Positions 19,231 to 30,500 of a stretch of 36,406 nucleotides of DNA are shown in pieces. Both the position numbers and the translations under genes were made by a program. The first letter of the stretch is position 1; every line of letters starts with the position of its first letter. The notes below the pieces were generated by a model that was not told the DNA's origin, searched no databases, and saw nothing but the letters and a program-made list of their open reading frames with translations. Source of the stretch: Saccoglossus kowalevskii (lineage: Eukaryota; Hemichordata; Enteropneusta; Harrimaniidae); assembly GCF_000003605.2 (NCBI RefSeq), contig NW_003155259.1, forward strand, positions 123,786-160,191. Reading direction: 5' to 3'.

Positions 19231-20660
19231 ACACCTGCATGCTTAGGTTTTATATTCAGCGAAGTGCACGAAGTAGCAAACTACAATTGTTTGAGTAATT
19301 TTATCAGATACTCATCATACAATCTCCCATTCGTGGAGGCGGACAATACCAAACACAATAGTTGGAGTTGAATTTTTCGTTTTGATACCATTTTTAAAGT
19401 TCAGCCGAGATGCTGCTATTAGACACATGAAATATAGAGGATATCTAATGCGTGTAATATCGTATTTATTGAACAAGTGTGTCATTTTCGTTCGAGTCTA
19501 TTGAATACGATATTTCACTGTAATTTATGTATCACATGTATGGATCTCCTGATGTTTCACCAGCAGAAACTAACATTAGAATGGTCATATGCGTGCGCGC
19601 GTTCTAAGCAACCGCGTTTTATTGTTTGCACACAACAACGGCCTTTCAAAACGTTTTTAGAAAAAATACTTTGTCTAGTCATTAAACGAAGTATATTTCG
19701 CCATTATAGAAGATGACTAGTTGGTGACGTTGTATGCAAGGCCAAACAGTGTTCCTGCTCAGTGACATTAAACGTCAACAGGGGTGTTATATGACAAAAA
19801 TATTATATAACTTTATGTCACTTTGAGCACTGATGAGAAATTTCTTACAAAACAAAATACGAACATTTCCTAGTAGCAGTTTTGCCCTGATGACAGAATG
19901 TGGTATATAGCAGGTATAATGGCTCAACCAATGTTACAAACTCACTAAACAAATGTATTCAATCGTCGACTGACACAATTATATATATAATTATAAATAT
20001 ATAACCAATGACACTTGCGCCATTGTAAAACGTAATAAGTTTAATAACCACTATCGGTATCAGAAAAAAAAACATATAAAAGGATCGTAACACCAAAACT
20101 CCTACAACAGTATGAAAGCTCTCTGCCATATGTATTGGCTTAAGGTATATGTGACGCCATCATTGCAAACCCGTTCTATACTTAAAATCACCTAAACTTA
20201 TATCACAAATTCATGGTATCTGGCGGTATACATCGTAAGCTCATCTTCTAAAATATCAAGGGTATTCTTATTAAAATATAGAGATTAACCAGTGATTTGT
20301 GACCTGTAAATAGCTGCCAATAAGATTACATTTGAATTGTGACAGTGGTGGTGTAAATATCCCTTTGAACTTTGAATGTGATCTGGGTGTTTATAGGTCA
20401 ATGACATACCTTCAAGGCAAGAATGTTTAGCTCTGATTACATGCAATATTTCAAAACCAGGAGTCACTAATTGTTTATTATTTCGAAGCAAACTAAATGA
20501 CTGAGATCATTTTTAAAATCACTGACTTTTATATTGAAGCTTCTTCCTGCTGTTTTTTTCTGTTGGACTGCCGAACATAGCCTGTCATGTGATGTCACAC
20601 TGTCAACATATACGCTGCAAACATGTATTTCAAGATTGTATACCACATAATAGATTAAGT
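19231..20660. other. Intergenic, no feature
   Basis: AT-rich sequence without a supported gene. The short frames here (for example 19477-19716 and 20285-20491) show no domain or splice logic. Confidence 0.5.
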
Positions 20661-20664
20661 GACC

Positions 20665-20740
20665 ATACCGGACAAGCTATATATATATATGTAATCAAGC
20701 AATATTAGGACGAATTATTTATAGCTGCTCATGTGCTAAG
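20665..20740 (-). pseudogene. Decayed paralogue of receptor exon 1
   Basis: Reverse complement aligns with exon 1 of the receptor gene: GCTATAAATA against GCTGTAAATA, CCTAAT against TCTAAT, and AGCTTGTCCG|GTATGG against AGCTTGTACG|GTAAGT. The start codons are missing and an AT repeat has replaced part of the signal peptide. The donor position is kept. It lies directly downstream of the conserved promoter block, so it is the relic of a second receptor gene head. Confidence 0.6.
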
Positions 20741-20995
20741 TAGCATGGCAGCTAGCGTCAATGTTAGTTTGATATTATTCGCCAGACTTCCGGGTTCGTA
20801 GTTCAGGTCGCGTTTAAAGACCGTTGAATCATCACAGCAAATACCATTTCAAGGGGCACGTGCTATCACATATATGATAGCAATCTGAACACCTTTCGTA
20901 CAGTATGTTTGACTACTTGGGCGTAAGTGCTCGCATGTGGTACAGATTAACACATATATCGATTCATTATTAGCAAATGAGTAAAACAGAAGAAT
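20705..20995. repeat. Tandem duplication copy 1, left part
   Basis: First part of a unit of about 780 bp that continues at 25311-25798 and recurs uninterrupted at 25807-26590. The copies are nearly identical; one visible difference is a small insertion (GTGTGAA-type) in copy 2 near 25834. It includes the paralogous promoter block. The unit is split by the 4.3 kb transposon. Confidence 0.9.
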
Positions 20996-21275
20996 TAGTC
21001 TAGTAGGAAATAGGGGTTCCCATGCACCCCAATGATATATTTTTTTAACTTATATTTTTTGAATCCTCAGGATGTCTAGTACAGGAATTTTGATGTTCCC
21101 ATTGCCAAATTTTGTCCCATGACGTCACTAGGTGGCCATTTTGACGGCCATCTTGGAATTTTACAGAAAACAATAATCAGTACAACTATTGAACTAGTCA
21201 TCCTACAGAAACAAACAAATACATTTTTCCATTTAATTTGGTCATGGGGAATTCAATGAGAATGTTATTTGTATC
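20996..21275 (+). repeat. Left terminal inverted repeat
   Basis: About 280 bp, matching the reverse complement of 25030-25310 with scattered differences. It contains a perfect cAMP-response-type octamer TGACGTCA at 21120-21127, 125 bp from the end. Just inside it are GGCCATTTTG and GCCATCTTGG, the reverse of the YY1-type AAGATGGC. Such elements could drive the transposase gene. Confidence 0.9.
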
Positions 21276-21475
21276 ATTAAAAAAAAATCATTTAAACCTG
21301 CAATAACTATTTCAAACTGTGTATAATTTTCAATAAAATGTCCGCATCGTAACATATATTCAACCTGACCAGTAACAATAATAAACATGTCATTTAAGTA
21401 TATGCATATCTGATTCACACATTTCACTGTCACGCAATCTAATGCGATCCACGTGTAGAGTGCGCGTATGTGCAT

Positions 21476-21535
21476 GCATCGATGTACACATGTAATTTCG
21501 CGCACGCATCGATGCACACATGAATTATCGCACAC
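21476..21535 (+). repeat. 2 x 30 bp tandem repeat
   Basis: Two adjacent 30-bp units starting GCATCGATG, followed by (T/C)ACACATG and an AATT core and ending CGCAC or CACAC. Each carries an ATCGAT palindrome. It lies subterminally in the 4.3 kb transposon, upstream of the coding region. Subterminal repeats often bind transposase, but that is only a suggestion here. Confidence 0.7.
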
Positions 21536-21866
21536 CCAGGCTGTGAAATGACGATTTTGTGCGTCCAAAGTGCAGTGAGTTTTTGTTGAAATAAGGCATG
21601 TTTGTGTTCTCAGTACATTAGTTTTCCAATTTTGGCGTAATAAACCTTTCCATTTATTTAAAGTGGTATAATTTTGCATTGTCAACCAAGGCGATCATAG
21701 CCTCTTTCATTGGGTCAACAAAACTGAATAGTCACCTCTATTGCAGTAACCATGTGTATATCCAATTTGTTTCTGTAATACAGAGGATATTTTTTAGGAT
21801 TCACACTACCTATTAATCCACAGCACACAACAAGTCTGGTGCTGGTTGTGATAAAATCAGGTAATA

Positions 21867-22288
21867 NNNNNNNNNNNNNNNNNNNNNNNNNNNNNNNNNN
21901 NNNNNNNNNNNNNNNNNNNNNNNNNNNNNNNNNNNNNNNNNNNNNNNNNNNNNNNNNNNNNNNNNNNNNNNNNNNNNNNNNNNNNNNNNNNNNNNNNNNN
22001 NNNNNNNNNNNNNNNNNNNNNNNNNNNNNNNNNNNNNNNNNNNNNNNNNNNNNNNNNNNNNNNNNNNNNNNNNNNNNNNNNNNNNNNNNNNNNNNNNNNN
22101 NNNNNNNNNNNNNNNNNNNNNNNNNNNNNNNNNNNNNNNNNNNNNNNNNNNNNNNNNNNNNNNNNNNNNNNNNNNNNNNNNNNNNNNNNNNNNNNNNNNN
22201 NNNNNNNNNNNNNNNNNNNNNNNNNNNNNNNNNNNNNNNNNNNNNNNNNNNNNNNNNNNNNNNNNNNNNNNNNNNNNNNNNNNNNNNN
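21867..22288. other. Assembly gap (422 N)
   Basis: A run of N within the transposon. It probably hides the start of the coding region, including any N-terminal zinc finger. Open frames that run through it are not meaningful. Confidence 0.99.
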
Positions 22289-24814
22289 CGGTGTATTAAA
22301 TTCCCTGTATTTAAGGACAAGAGTGGATTTCTCAAGGAACCAACCTGGAAACAGATAGAGTCTAGAGCACTAGAAGTTGGAAATATCCGTCTTTATCGGA
22401 TAGTACAAGGTGAAGACCTGTTTTGCACGAGAGGCAAATTTCTACCAGTCATGTCGCAAGTCATTTAATTTGCAGTATGTTAATCACATGCGTGATAAAT
22501 CCCAATCCTCTAGCTATGTGTACAACACAGAGCAAGGTCGCATCGCTGATGCTCAATATAAGGCTTTCAATACTGTACTTGATTTCATCAAGGACTGTGT
22601 AATTGGACAAACGGGGGTTGTGCAGCTAACATCTCTGCATCTTCTTTACATACAAGAGTTGGAAAGACATGGGTTTGATAATCCAGCTTATAGGAGTGAG
22701 AAGCTAAAGGCTCGTCTTGAGAACCATGACATTCATAAATCAATCGCCTTTGCAAAGGTCAATCCAGACAAAGGCTTATCACCTATAACCTGGTGTACAG
22801 TACCAACATGTCTATTGCAGATGCAGTGACATATGCATATAAGCTTGGATCAAAAGACAAGTATCATGAAGTGGCCAAGCTTCTTCCTACTAAAATCAAT
22901 CAAGCATTCAATCAGTCACAACCACTTCCTTGGCCTCCTACAGCAGATGATCTTGAGTTGCACTCACCAGATGCACTTCTTCCCGCTGAGTTAGTCAAGT
23001 TTCTTAATATCATGATCTCTGGTGATGCTGACATGAGTATATGTGAGAAGACTAGACGTATAGTGCTTTCCATTGGCCAGGTGTGTAATATTAAGTCTGA
23101 TACGTCTTAATGATAATGTTCTCCATAATTTTAAAATGATTTTATGTCATTGCAGTTTCTCTTATTTTTGTTTCCTTTTGCAGGATATCTGTCGAGCTTT
23201 AACAAAAGGAGAGTGGAAGTTATCAAAACACATCCTTCTAGGCACCACCATACGACACATGTACCACAGTAGACAGCCCACTACTATTCTCAACAGACTA
23301 GGTCACTGTGAGACATATGACTTCAGCTTGGAACTTGAGACTGCACTAACTCATGCTATTGATGAGGTTTCCACTTCGCTCACTCCAAAAATAATCACTG
23401 GTGAAGGGAATGATATGGTTCATCTTGAGTGGAACAACATCAACAAAATAACAACAAACATTCATGGCCCTAATTTCGTAAACAGTGCTGGTGGAATCAT
23501 GATACAGGAGGTGAAACCAGGATTAGATGTAACCAGCCAAGATCGAATACTTTCTCTACTTCAATGAAGCAAGATACGTTCACTGAAGGTTGACACTCCT
23601 GAAACACTGGTACCAATCCACATCTATAGTTGAGTGAGACCAAAATTCCCTGATGGAGCTGTGTTTACTCAACCTGTGGTAAATAAAGAAGTGTACTTGA
23701 AGTGTATTCAAGAGTATCGAACCTGGTTATTTGCACCGGTGGTTGGAAGCAGTCGAGAAAAACAACTCATTCCAGGATTTGGTGGTTTTATATCAGCACT
23801 GGTGTCAAGCCTTCCAAAAGGTCAACAATCGATTACTTCACCCCAATTAATCAACCCTTCACCGAGTACTCTGTCATTAAGGAACTGCTACAGAGGTCTG
23901 AGGAGGCTACCATGGAGATGGGACAGGAGTATGTCCTCAACACATTCGACCTTGGAGATTGCATGAAGGCACTACCACTAATTTGGAAGTTCCCAGATGA
24001 ATACAAGAAACACATTGTCACAATAGGGCTGTTCCACACTGGGATGAATTACATGGGCATGGTAACTGGTCGCAAGTGTAGAGGCTCAGGATACTCTGAA
24101 ATACAAATTGAGGCTGAACTCATCACAAGTTGCTGCCTAGTTAGTGTGTTGAAAGGGAAGGCATACGCTAAAGCTCTCTTTTGTCTGAAAACTGTCAATG
24201 AAGTCATGGAATGATTGTTGATTGAGAAATTCATTGAAGAAGAAGAAATTGAGATAACCAATCCTGCAGCTCTACTCAATCTTGTCCAATCATGTAGTCG
24301 TGAGACCCTCAACCTTGCTTTGCAGGACCCCTCTACTCTCACCGTCTTTGAGAAGTATGTTGCCTATGAAGACAAAGTACGTACAGGCCACCTTGGCAAG
24401 ACAGCAATCTTTTGGCTTAGTGTTATAGACCATGCACGTCTTATTCTAATGCTGCAGTATTCTGTGAAACTAACAACTTGACTCTCTCTGGTAGGGGAGG
24501 ATGAAAAGCTGACAAATAAATCAAAAGTGGATCTTTCCAGTAGGGACGATCTTGTTCCACATGTTGCATGTGTAAATTATCGGCTTGCCATCTTCAAGTG
24601 AGCTGACAAGTCTTTCTACTGGTCCCCCAAACCATATGATCCAGGACAGGGCTGGGCGAAGAATGAGAAAGGTATCTTGGAGCCATTGTAGTTATGTGGT
24701 CCAATCCTCCCTTCTTCTCTAATTGACTTGCTGGTGAAAACTGTAGATGATGATCAGGAAGAAGAAGAGGAGCAAGAGATTGATTATGAAGATTTTTTAA
24801 GTGATGACGACTAA
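22289..24814 (+). pseudogene. Transposon protein of unknown family, broken
   Basis: Coding region of the 4.3 kb element; its start is lost in the gap. Segments in order: REANFYQSCRKSF, RIADAQYKAFNTVLDF, YSTNMSIADAVTYAYKLG, WPPTADDLELHSPDALLP, a 103-bp intron, GTTIRHMYHSRQPTTILNRL then GHCETY, FDLGDCMKALPLIWKFPDEY, GLFHTGMNYMG, then VPHVACVNYRLAIFK, and an acidic end DYEDFLSDDD. FDxxxxxKA and GxFHTxxN resemble catalytic-core motifs of DDE transposases (inference). Breaks: frameshifts near 22425, 22790 and 23800; stops at 23565, 23631, 24212, 24599 and 24689; and a probable internal deletion near 24480. It cannot yield a full protein. Confidence 0.8.
23081..23183 (+). other. 103-bp intron in the transposon gene
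   Basis: A clean GT-AG intron. The donor is CCAG|GTGTGTAATA, the acceptor CTTTTGCAG|GATATC after a T-rich tract. It is phase 0: IGQ joins DICRALTKG with the flanking frames in register. The intron itself has stops in the upstream frame. It shows that the ORF is read from a spliced nuclear transcript. Confidence 0.85.
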
Positions 24815-25029
24815 ATGATGACATTACCAAAACATGTAGCGAAAAAAAATATATCATTTTTCTGTCAGCTTTTATGTCAACTGAACTACGCTTTTGTGCT
24901 TTTCACTAACTTTAGTTTACAGATATGAATAAATATTGTTTTGTATGCATAATATTGTGTACTTATTTTTACTACTTATGCTAATTGACCAAAAAGATAT
25001 CTTGACTTTTGGGCATTTATACTGCTTCA

Positions 25030-25310
25030 ATATTAAAAATAACATTCTCCTTGTCCCCATGTCCAAATTATATGGATAAATGCATTTGTTTGTCTCTCTG
25101 GGATGTTTGGTTCAAAAGTTCTACCGATCATTGATTTCTGTAAAAAAATCCAAGATGGCTGCCAAAATGGCCGCCTAGTGACGTCATGGGGCAAAATTTC
25201 GCAATGGGAACATAAAAATTCGTGTACTAGACAACCTGACGATTCCAAAAATATAAGTTAAAAAAATATATCATTGGGGTGCATGGGGACCCATATTTCC
25301 TACTCGACTA
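25030..25310 (-). repeat. Right terminal inverted repeat
   Basis: Inverted partner of 20996-21275. TGACGTCA recurs at 25179-25186, again 125 bp from the end, next to CAAGATGGC (25151-25159). Confidence 0.9.
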
Positions 25311-25798
25311 AATAACGCGGAATGAAGCAGTAAAGTAAACACTGCGTAATTAAAGTTGACATGTACCCGATATGTGCTTCGTCTGATCAAAGCATGAAAG
25401 GCGAATAATTGTAGATAGTTTTATTACTTTATCTATCGTGCTTACCATGGCCACCGGTTCATTAAGTTCATTTAATAATATTCGTGAAATATTTTATAAT
25501 AATTTCACTTAATTCTTTAAAATAAATTTACCATATACAAATTAATTTGTTAGATACCATTTCATCTTAATATTTTACAATCATATCCTTATATTTGAAT
25601 CTGTTGCAAGACATTTGAAAATTTATTTTAGAAGCATAACAATACGACGACTAGATTTGGTGTCACAGTTTGCTCTCAATTCATATTGGAATATTGTCAG
25701 CAATAATTAATAAAGCTTGTTTAGAATACCATTTATTCCCGACATCATATTCAGTGGCTAGTTTGCAGTATCTACAGCAGTAAATAAATCATTTTGAT
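25311..25798. repeat. Tandem duplication copy 1, right part
   Basis: Continues the unit begun at 20705. It starts with the second AAT and AACGCGGAATGAAGCAG and ends at ATCATTTTGAT, eight bases before copy 2 begins. It contains AT-rich sequence with no gene. Confidence 0.9.
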
Positions 25799-25806
25799 TT
25801 ATTGAT

Positions 25807-26590
25807 TTAGGACGAATTATTTATAGCTGCTCAGTGTGAAATGTGCTAAGTAGCATGGCAGCTAGCGTCAATGTTAGTTTGATATTATTCGCCAGACTTC
25901 CGGGTTCGTAGCTCAGGTCGCGTTTAAAGACCGTTGAATCATCACAGCAAATACCATTTCAAGGGGCACGTGCTATCACATATATGATAGCAATCTGAAC
26001 ACCTTTCGTACAGTATGTTTGTCTACTTGGGCGTAAGTGCTCGCATGTGGTACAGATTAACACATATATCGATTCATTATTAGCAAATGAGTAAAACAGA
26101 AGAATAACGCGGAATGAAGCAGTAAAGTAAACACTGCGTAATTAAAGTTGACATGTACCCGATATGTGCTTCGTCTGATCAAAGCATGAAAGGCGAATAA
26201 TTGTAGATAGTTTTATTACTTTATCTATCGTGCTTACCATGGCCACCGGTTCATTAAGTTCATTTAATAATATTCGTGAAATATTTTATAATAATTTCAC
26301 TTAATTCTTTAAAATAAATTTACCATATACAAATTAATTTGTTAGATACCATTTCCTCTTAATATTTTACAATCATATCCTTATATTTGAATCTGTTGCA
26401 AGACATTTGAAAATTTATTTTAGAAGCATAACAATACGACGACTAGATTTGGTGTCACAGTTTGCTCTCAATTCATATTGGAATATTGTCAGCAATAATT
26501 AATAAAGCTTGTTTAGAATACCATTTATTCCCGACATCATATTCAGTGGCTAGTTTGCAGTACCTACAACAGTAAATAAATCATTTTGAT
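25807..26590. repeat. Tandem duplication copy 2 (transposon empty site)
   Basis: An uninterrupted copy of the 780-bp unit, separated from copy 1 by 8 bp. At about 26096-26111 it shows the untouched target of the 4.3 kb transposon. A few substitutions (for example TATCTACAGCAG against TACCTACAACAG near the end) separate it from copy 1. Confidence 0.9.
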
Positions 26591-28219
26591 GTCATGTTTT
26601 TAGAAGACACCGCCATATCACCGCCATAAGCTGCAAGGTGTCTAAACAATGACTCAACAATCAATCAACACATCTTCCACCCACCATAAAAATATAAGCC
26701 ATAATTAAACAACCAAGAAAACAACAAATATCAGGCTGCATCCCGAAAACAACGAGATAACACATTACAACCAGTGATTACATATATGAAATCCTCCACC
26801 ACTCCCAATACACCCTACATCATTAATGGTTCCTATACTCATTTGCTTCTATGCACAACAAGCTCACCCAACAAATGCACCTGACTCATCAAACTTTTGA
26901 CCAACCACTCATTCTAATTATTGTTGAGTGAGGGCGCTATTTACTAATAAGAGGGATCTTTCAAAAGAAGTAAACAGATTTTGATTGGGCCCTCTATAGT
27001 TGAGATCAGTTTTTTTATTTCTCCTTCGTTTTGTTGACGCCCCAAATGCTGTTACGAAATTTATAGTTACTGATTGATCAAAATAGTGTTATGACCTATT
27101 TTCGAAAACTTCTTACTATGTTGCTCACACTTATTTTTTTGCGGGGCTAATCTTTGCCATTGTGTGAAGGCAATTGTAGTTTCATTGTTGCAGGGTTTGA
27201 ATAAGTTCTGAGTTCTGTACTCTCTTGTATGGTAATATGAAATATGGTTTCATGTCGTGTCTGACGAGATGCACAATATTGCATATTTCAGGGATTTCGG
27301 TAAGAGATGTTACATATATAACATTATTTTAAAACTACTGGTGTATTAAATAATTTTGCAATCGATTTTAGGCACCTTTGTCTGTTTATGTATATATTGC
27401 ACCAAAGAGCCACTGTTATAATGATCGAGGGTTAATTAGAATGACTTGGATTGCATTGCAACGGAGAGAATGTTTTTGCAATGTACAGTGTTGACTGCAT
27501 TGAATGGCATTTTGTGTGTACGGAACTGCTATATATATTTGAACCATGGACAAGAAAGTGTGACGAATAATATTAGATGGACAGATGATTTATAATAGTC
27601 AAGAGTTACGCCACAGCAGCAGTCTAATATCACACTAGAGTGACACTCATTGTGAAATGTCAGGTATCAGACATTCCTAGTCACAATAGTCAGTCTTTGG
27701 CTTTGGCTTTTCAATTATTATATTACATTAAATTATGATTCTTGGGCAGTGATATTTGCAAATATATATGTGACGAGTATTGATTGACGTTTCTCCTTCT
27801 CACCTGATCATTACCAACCTTGCTGTGATGAAGTACATGTCTTTGTCAATTATTTAAACAGCTTTCATGTAATTCATGTATGAGGTCGTACGTGTGAGTT
27901 TGACCTGTGTACATTCTTTCTAAATTTATAATTATTGTATTAAAATTTATTAGTGCCCATCAGTCTAAATTATCCTTGTGTTACACAAATTGTGTAATTT
28001 TAAACTGATAAAGAGCCCGCACAAGCGGGGTTAAAATATAGAATATCTGGGTTGAACCGGTTACACTTCAAATTTTCCCTTTCTAGTAAATGAAAGAGCA
28101 CTGAAGAGAAATTGAAAGTAATGGCTGGCGGCTAATATACGTTAAGATTCGAAGAAGAAAGAACCGAACGTGTAGACACATCTTGCCACACCCATCATAT
28201 ATCAGTTCTTTTTCTAAAA
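26591..28219. other. Intergenic, no feature
   Basis: I see no gene, RNA or transposon protein. A 7-bp inverted pair (AGACACC...GGTGTCT) brackets about 25 bp near 26604-26642. At 28011-28032 there is a GC-rich CCCGCACAAGCGGG, which could form a small hairpin. Confidence 0.45.
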
Positions 28220-28223
28220 TTAA

Positions 28224-28520
28224 AGGGCGGTAGTCGCCGCGCCACGCATGGGCGAGATATATGGGTCTCATATAAACAAAGATGGCGACTTTGACTATTG
28301 CGCAAATCAACGAGTACAAACTGAGACGTTACGAAACTTTAATTAGGTATTTTAGGTGGTTGGAAGGTATCGAAGGAGTCACCGGTGGTAATTAGTGCAA
28401 GTCGCGCCCAGGTAAAACCTCATACTTGTGATTTCCATTAAAAGAGCGCATTGGATTGTGGGAAAATCAATGTTTATCAACACAAATGTCGCACATGCGC
28501 AGCGCGACGACTGCCGCGCT
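28224..28520. mobile_element. MITE with TTAA target duplication
   Basis: A 297-bp element flanked by TTAA (28220-28223 and 28521-28524). Imperfect terminal inverted repeats of about 55 bp start AG(G/C)GCGG(T/C)AGTCG, a GC-rich end in an AT-rich region. It carries no transposase. An internal AAAGATGGCG gives a 37-codon frame (28282-28395) that I take as chance. TTAA suggests a piggyBac- or Kolobok-type helper; the AGGGC-like end fits Kolobok better, but this is uncertain. Confidence 0.75.
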
Positions 28521-28524
28521 TTAA

Positions 28525-29250
28525 AGGAATCACTTTTATTTTAACTTTTGTTTTTACCTAGTGTTTTTGCATATTGCATAATATTGTCTACCGATAATAC
28601 CATCTTCACTGCAGTGCAGAAAGCCTAGATGGGACGAACTGATGCTACGTATATGTGTGTTGGAAGTTTATTGTGAAGGCGAATTTGTTTCGTACACCTT
28701 ACAAGTGATATAATACAGCTGTGTAGCAAGAAACGTCTCCTCGAGATCACACAATGATCTACTGGATTTTTGAAGAAATATTGCTTGCGGTGCCGCTGTC
28801 TTGTCAGCCAATTAGCTAACGATTTTGCTAGTTAGGTGTACGAAACAAATTGGCGTGATTTTATATCGTCACTTCTGCCATCAGGGATAGGAATTTGTTT
28901 GATGGCAATATGGATAATGCATGGGTAGAAGTGCAATTAATACGATTACTACTGTAACATAAAATCAAATAATATACTGGTCTCATTACTGAGAGTTGGA
29001 TTACTCCAAGTTGGAAAACGCTACAGACCGTTAATTAACGATAATTTATACATCGATATTGATTGGCGAGATTTTTCGTGTTTTGGCTGCAGCCTCATCG
29101 CGGGTTGAGTATTGTCACATCATATGTTTGTTACGTGACGTTTTTTTTATAGAAGGACCATGCGCCAATGACCTAAAGATATTACACCTGAAATATGTAC
29201 TAGTATATCATAGTAAACTACATGTCGCATCTCCATACGAACCACCTACT
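28525..29250. other. Intergenic, no feature
   Basis: No supported gene. The frame 29059-29265 has no domain. CGTACACC...GGTGTACG (near 28693 and 28832), both next to AATTTGTTTCGTACAC-type sequence, is an inverted pair about 150 bp apart that could mark a small degraded element. Confidence 0.4.
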
Positions 29251-29259
29251 CAACTCTCT

Positions 29260-29330
29260 CAGTAAAGTGACCATGCATCCACACGGTTCATCGATCTGAA
29301 AATCGTTGGTTCGAAACCACATTGCTCCTG
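29260..29330 (+). repeat. tRNA-derived SINE-like fragment
   Basis: Contains a perfect RNA polymerase III B box, GGTTCGAAACC (29308-29318), preceded by CGATCTGAAAATCG, which resembles an anticodon arm. The A box region and acceptor stem are not recognisable, so this is a tRNA-derived remnant, not a tRNA gene. Its antisense gives the misleading protein frame at 29259-29534. Confidence 0.5.
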
Positions 29331-29814
29331 CTTAAAAAATGTCCTATTTTTAAATAGTGAAGGAAAAGTTGTACTTGGATTATGTGAGAAGAAATTAGTT
29401 CTGTAAACATGCAAGTAAATTCGGTCATTGAAATATTCGTTTCCTAGTAAACAGACGTTGTTTAGAACAAAGAAATAGAACCTTCTTAGGAAATGCTGAC
29501 AAGGAAAGAGTACTCTCTCAGTAAATGGTGACAAAGAATACTGGGCGAAAGTTGCCCTCTAACAGAAAAAACACCATGCTTAGAACAATGTGTACGAGGA
29601 AAAGAGGTATAACAATAAAATAACTTGCCACTCAAGGTGACATTCAATCAAACCGTGTACGTGTATTTAATACATAGTAGTAGTAAGAATGTCGTCACTT
29701 CTCAGTGTGTAATCATATTGATCGGTGCCGTCCCACAGTGAAAACACAGTTGCAATGCAATATAAACTTGCACCTGTATAAAGTAAATATCTTCTACGAA
29801 ACTTCTACATAATA

Positions 29815-30500
29815 TTGCCAGTCCAATCGTAGTGTACCAGACTATGAGCATAATGATCGCAGTTGAAGTAGTAAATGTGTTAAAATGTGCATACATGGAA
29901 GTAAGCTGCACAGCTAGCCCGTGTATATTCACACCTACAAAAACACTTCTCAGCAAACACATCGGCATATAGATCACTACTGAAACAGCAATATTATATT
30001 AGGTTGTTAGAGAATATAATATATTTTCTTAATGAGAAACTGAAGATAATTTTGGCATATTCAATATATTCGGTAATTTTAGAGCAATGTCAAAACATTC
30101 CCCTACCTATAAAGTATAACAATAATTTTATTATACGATTCGCTGATCAATGATGTAATTTTTATTTATAGAGAACATAATATTCAAACTCGTCATGCTT
30201 TAATATAAAACATTACAGCGTTGGCTACAGAAAACTCAGGAATAACCATATTTCAGTGTATAATTGTATCTATTTTGTTCCCTATTGTATCTGAGCTTTT
30301 CGACTCTAGTAAGAGTATATGAATACTAAAACATAAAAGTCAATATTTAAAACAATGATGTTTTTTAACATAGCCAATATGCTAACAACTTGCATATATG
30401 GGCGTAAGCTGCACAGCTGACCCGTGTTCACACCTACAAAAACTTCCCAGCAAACACATCGGCATATAGATCACTGCTGAAACAGCAATACCACCATGTG
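29815..30500. repeat. Second copy of the receptor 3' flank, internally doubled
   Basis: Homologous to 1440-1500 plus 3080-3260. A unit running from GTAAGCTGCACAGCT through CACCTACAAAA to CACATCGGCATATAGATCAC occurs twice here (29901-29990 and 30403-30492), with a partial relative at 3112-3152. The junction corresponding to the Tc1 insertion is uninterrupted, a diverged empty site near 29860-29890. Confidence 0.7.

Larger units (their letters stand above)
20996..25310 (+). mobile_element. 4.3 kb long-TIR DNA transposon of unclear class
   Basis: Flanked by AAT on both sides (20993-20995, 25311-25313); the paralogous empty site CAGAAGAATAACGCGG (26096-26111) contains AAT once, so a 3-bp target duplication is certain. 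Terminal inverted repeats run about 280 bp and start TAGTC(T/G)AGTAGGAAATA. The interior holds one long, broken, intron-bearing coding region on the plus strand and an assembly gap. The protein belongs to a large family of uncharacterised proteins that I recall as highly repeated in cnidarian and mollusc genomes. Short duplications and long TIRs would fit Academ or a related DDE superfamily, but I cannot assign it. Confidence 0.9.

Noticed and set aside
21715-22468. Long open frames on both strands through the N run
   Set aside because: The frames are artefacts of untranslated N; only the plus-strand sequence after 22289 is protein-like.
28282-28395. 37-codon ORF with good Kozak context
   Set aside because: It falls inside the TTAA MITE; no downstream exon or domain supports it.
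29300-29320. Possible tRNA gene with Phe-like anticodon loop
   Set aside because: The B box is good, but no A box, D arm or acceptor stem can be paired.
29259-29534. 91-codon minus-strand ORF
   Set aside because: Its GFEPT-like end is the antisense of a tRNA-type B box, a common false ORF over SINE sequence.
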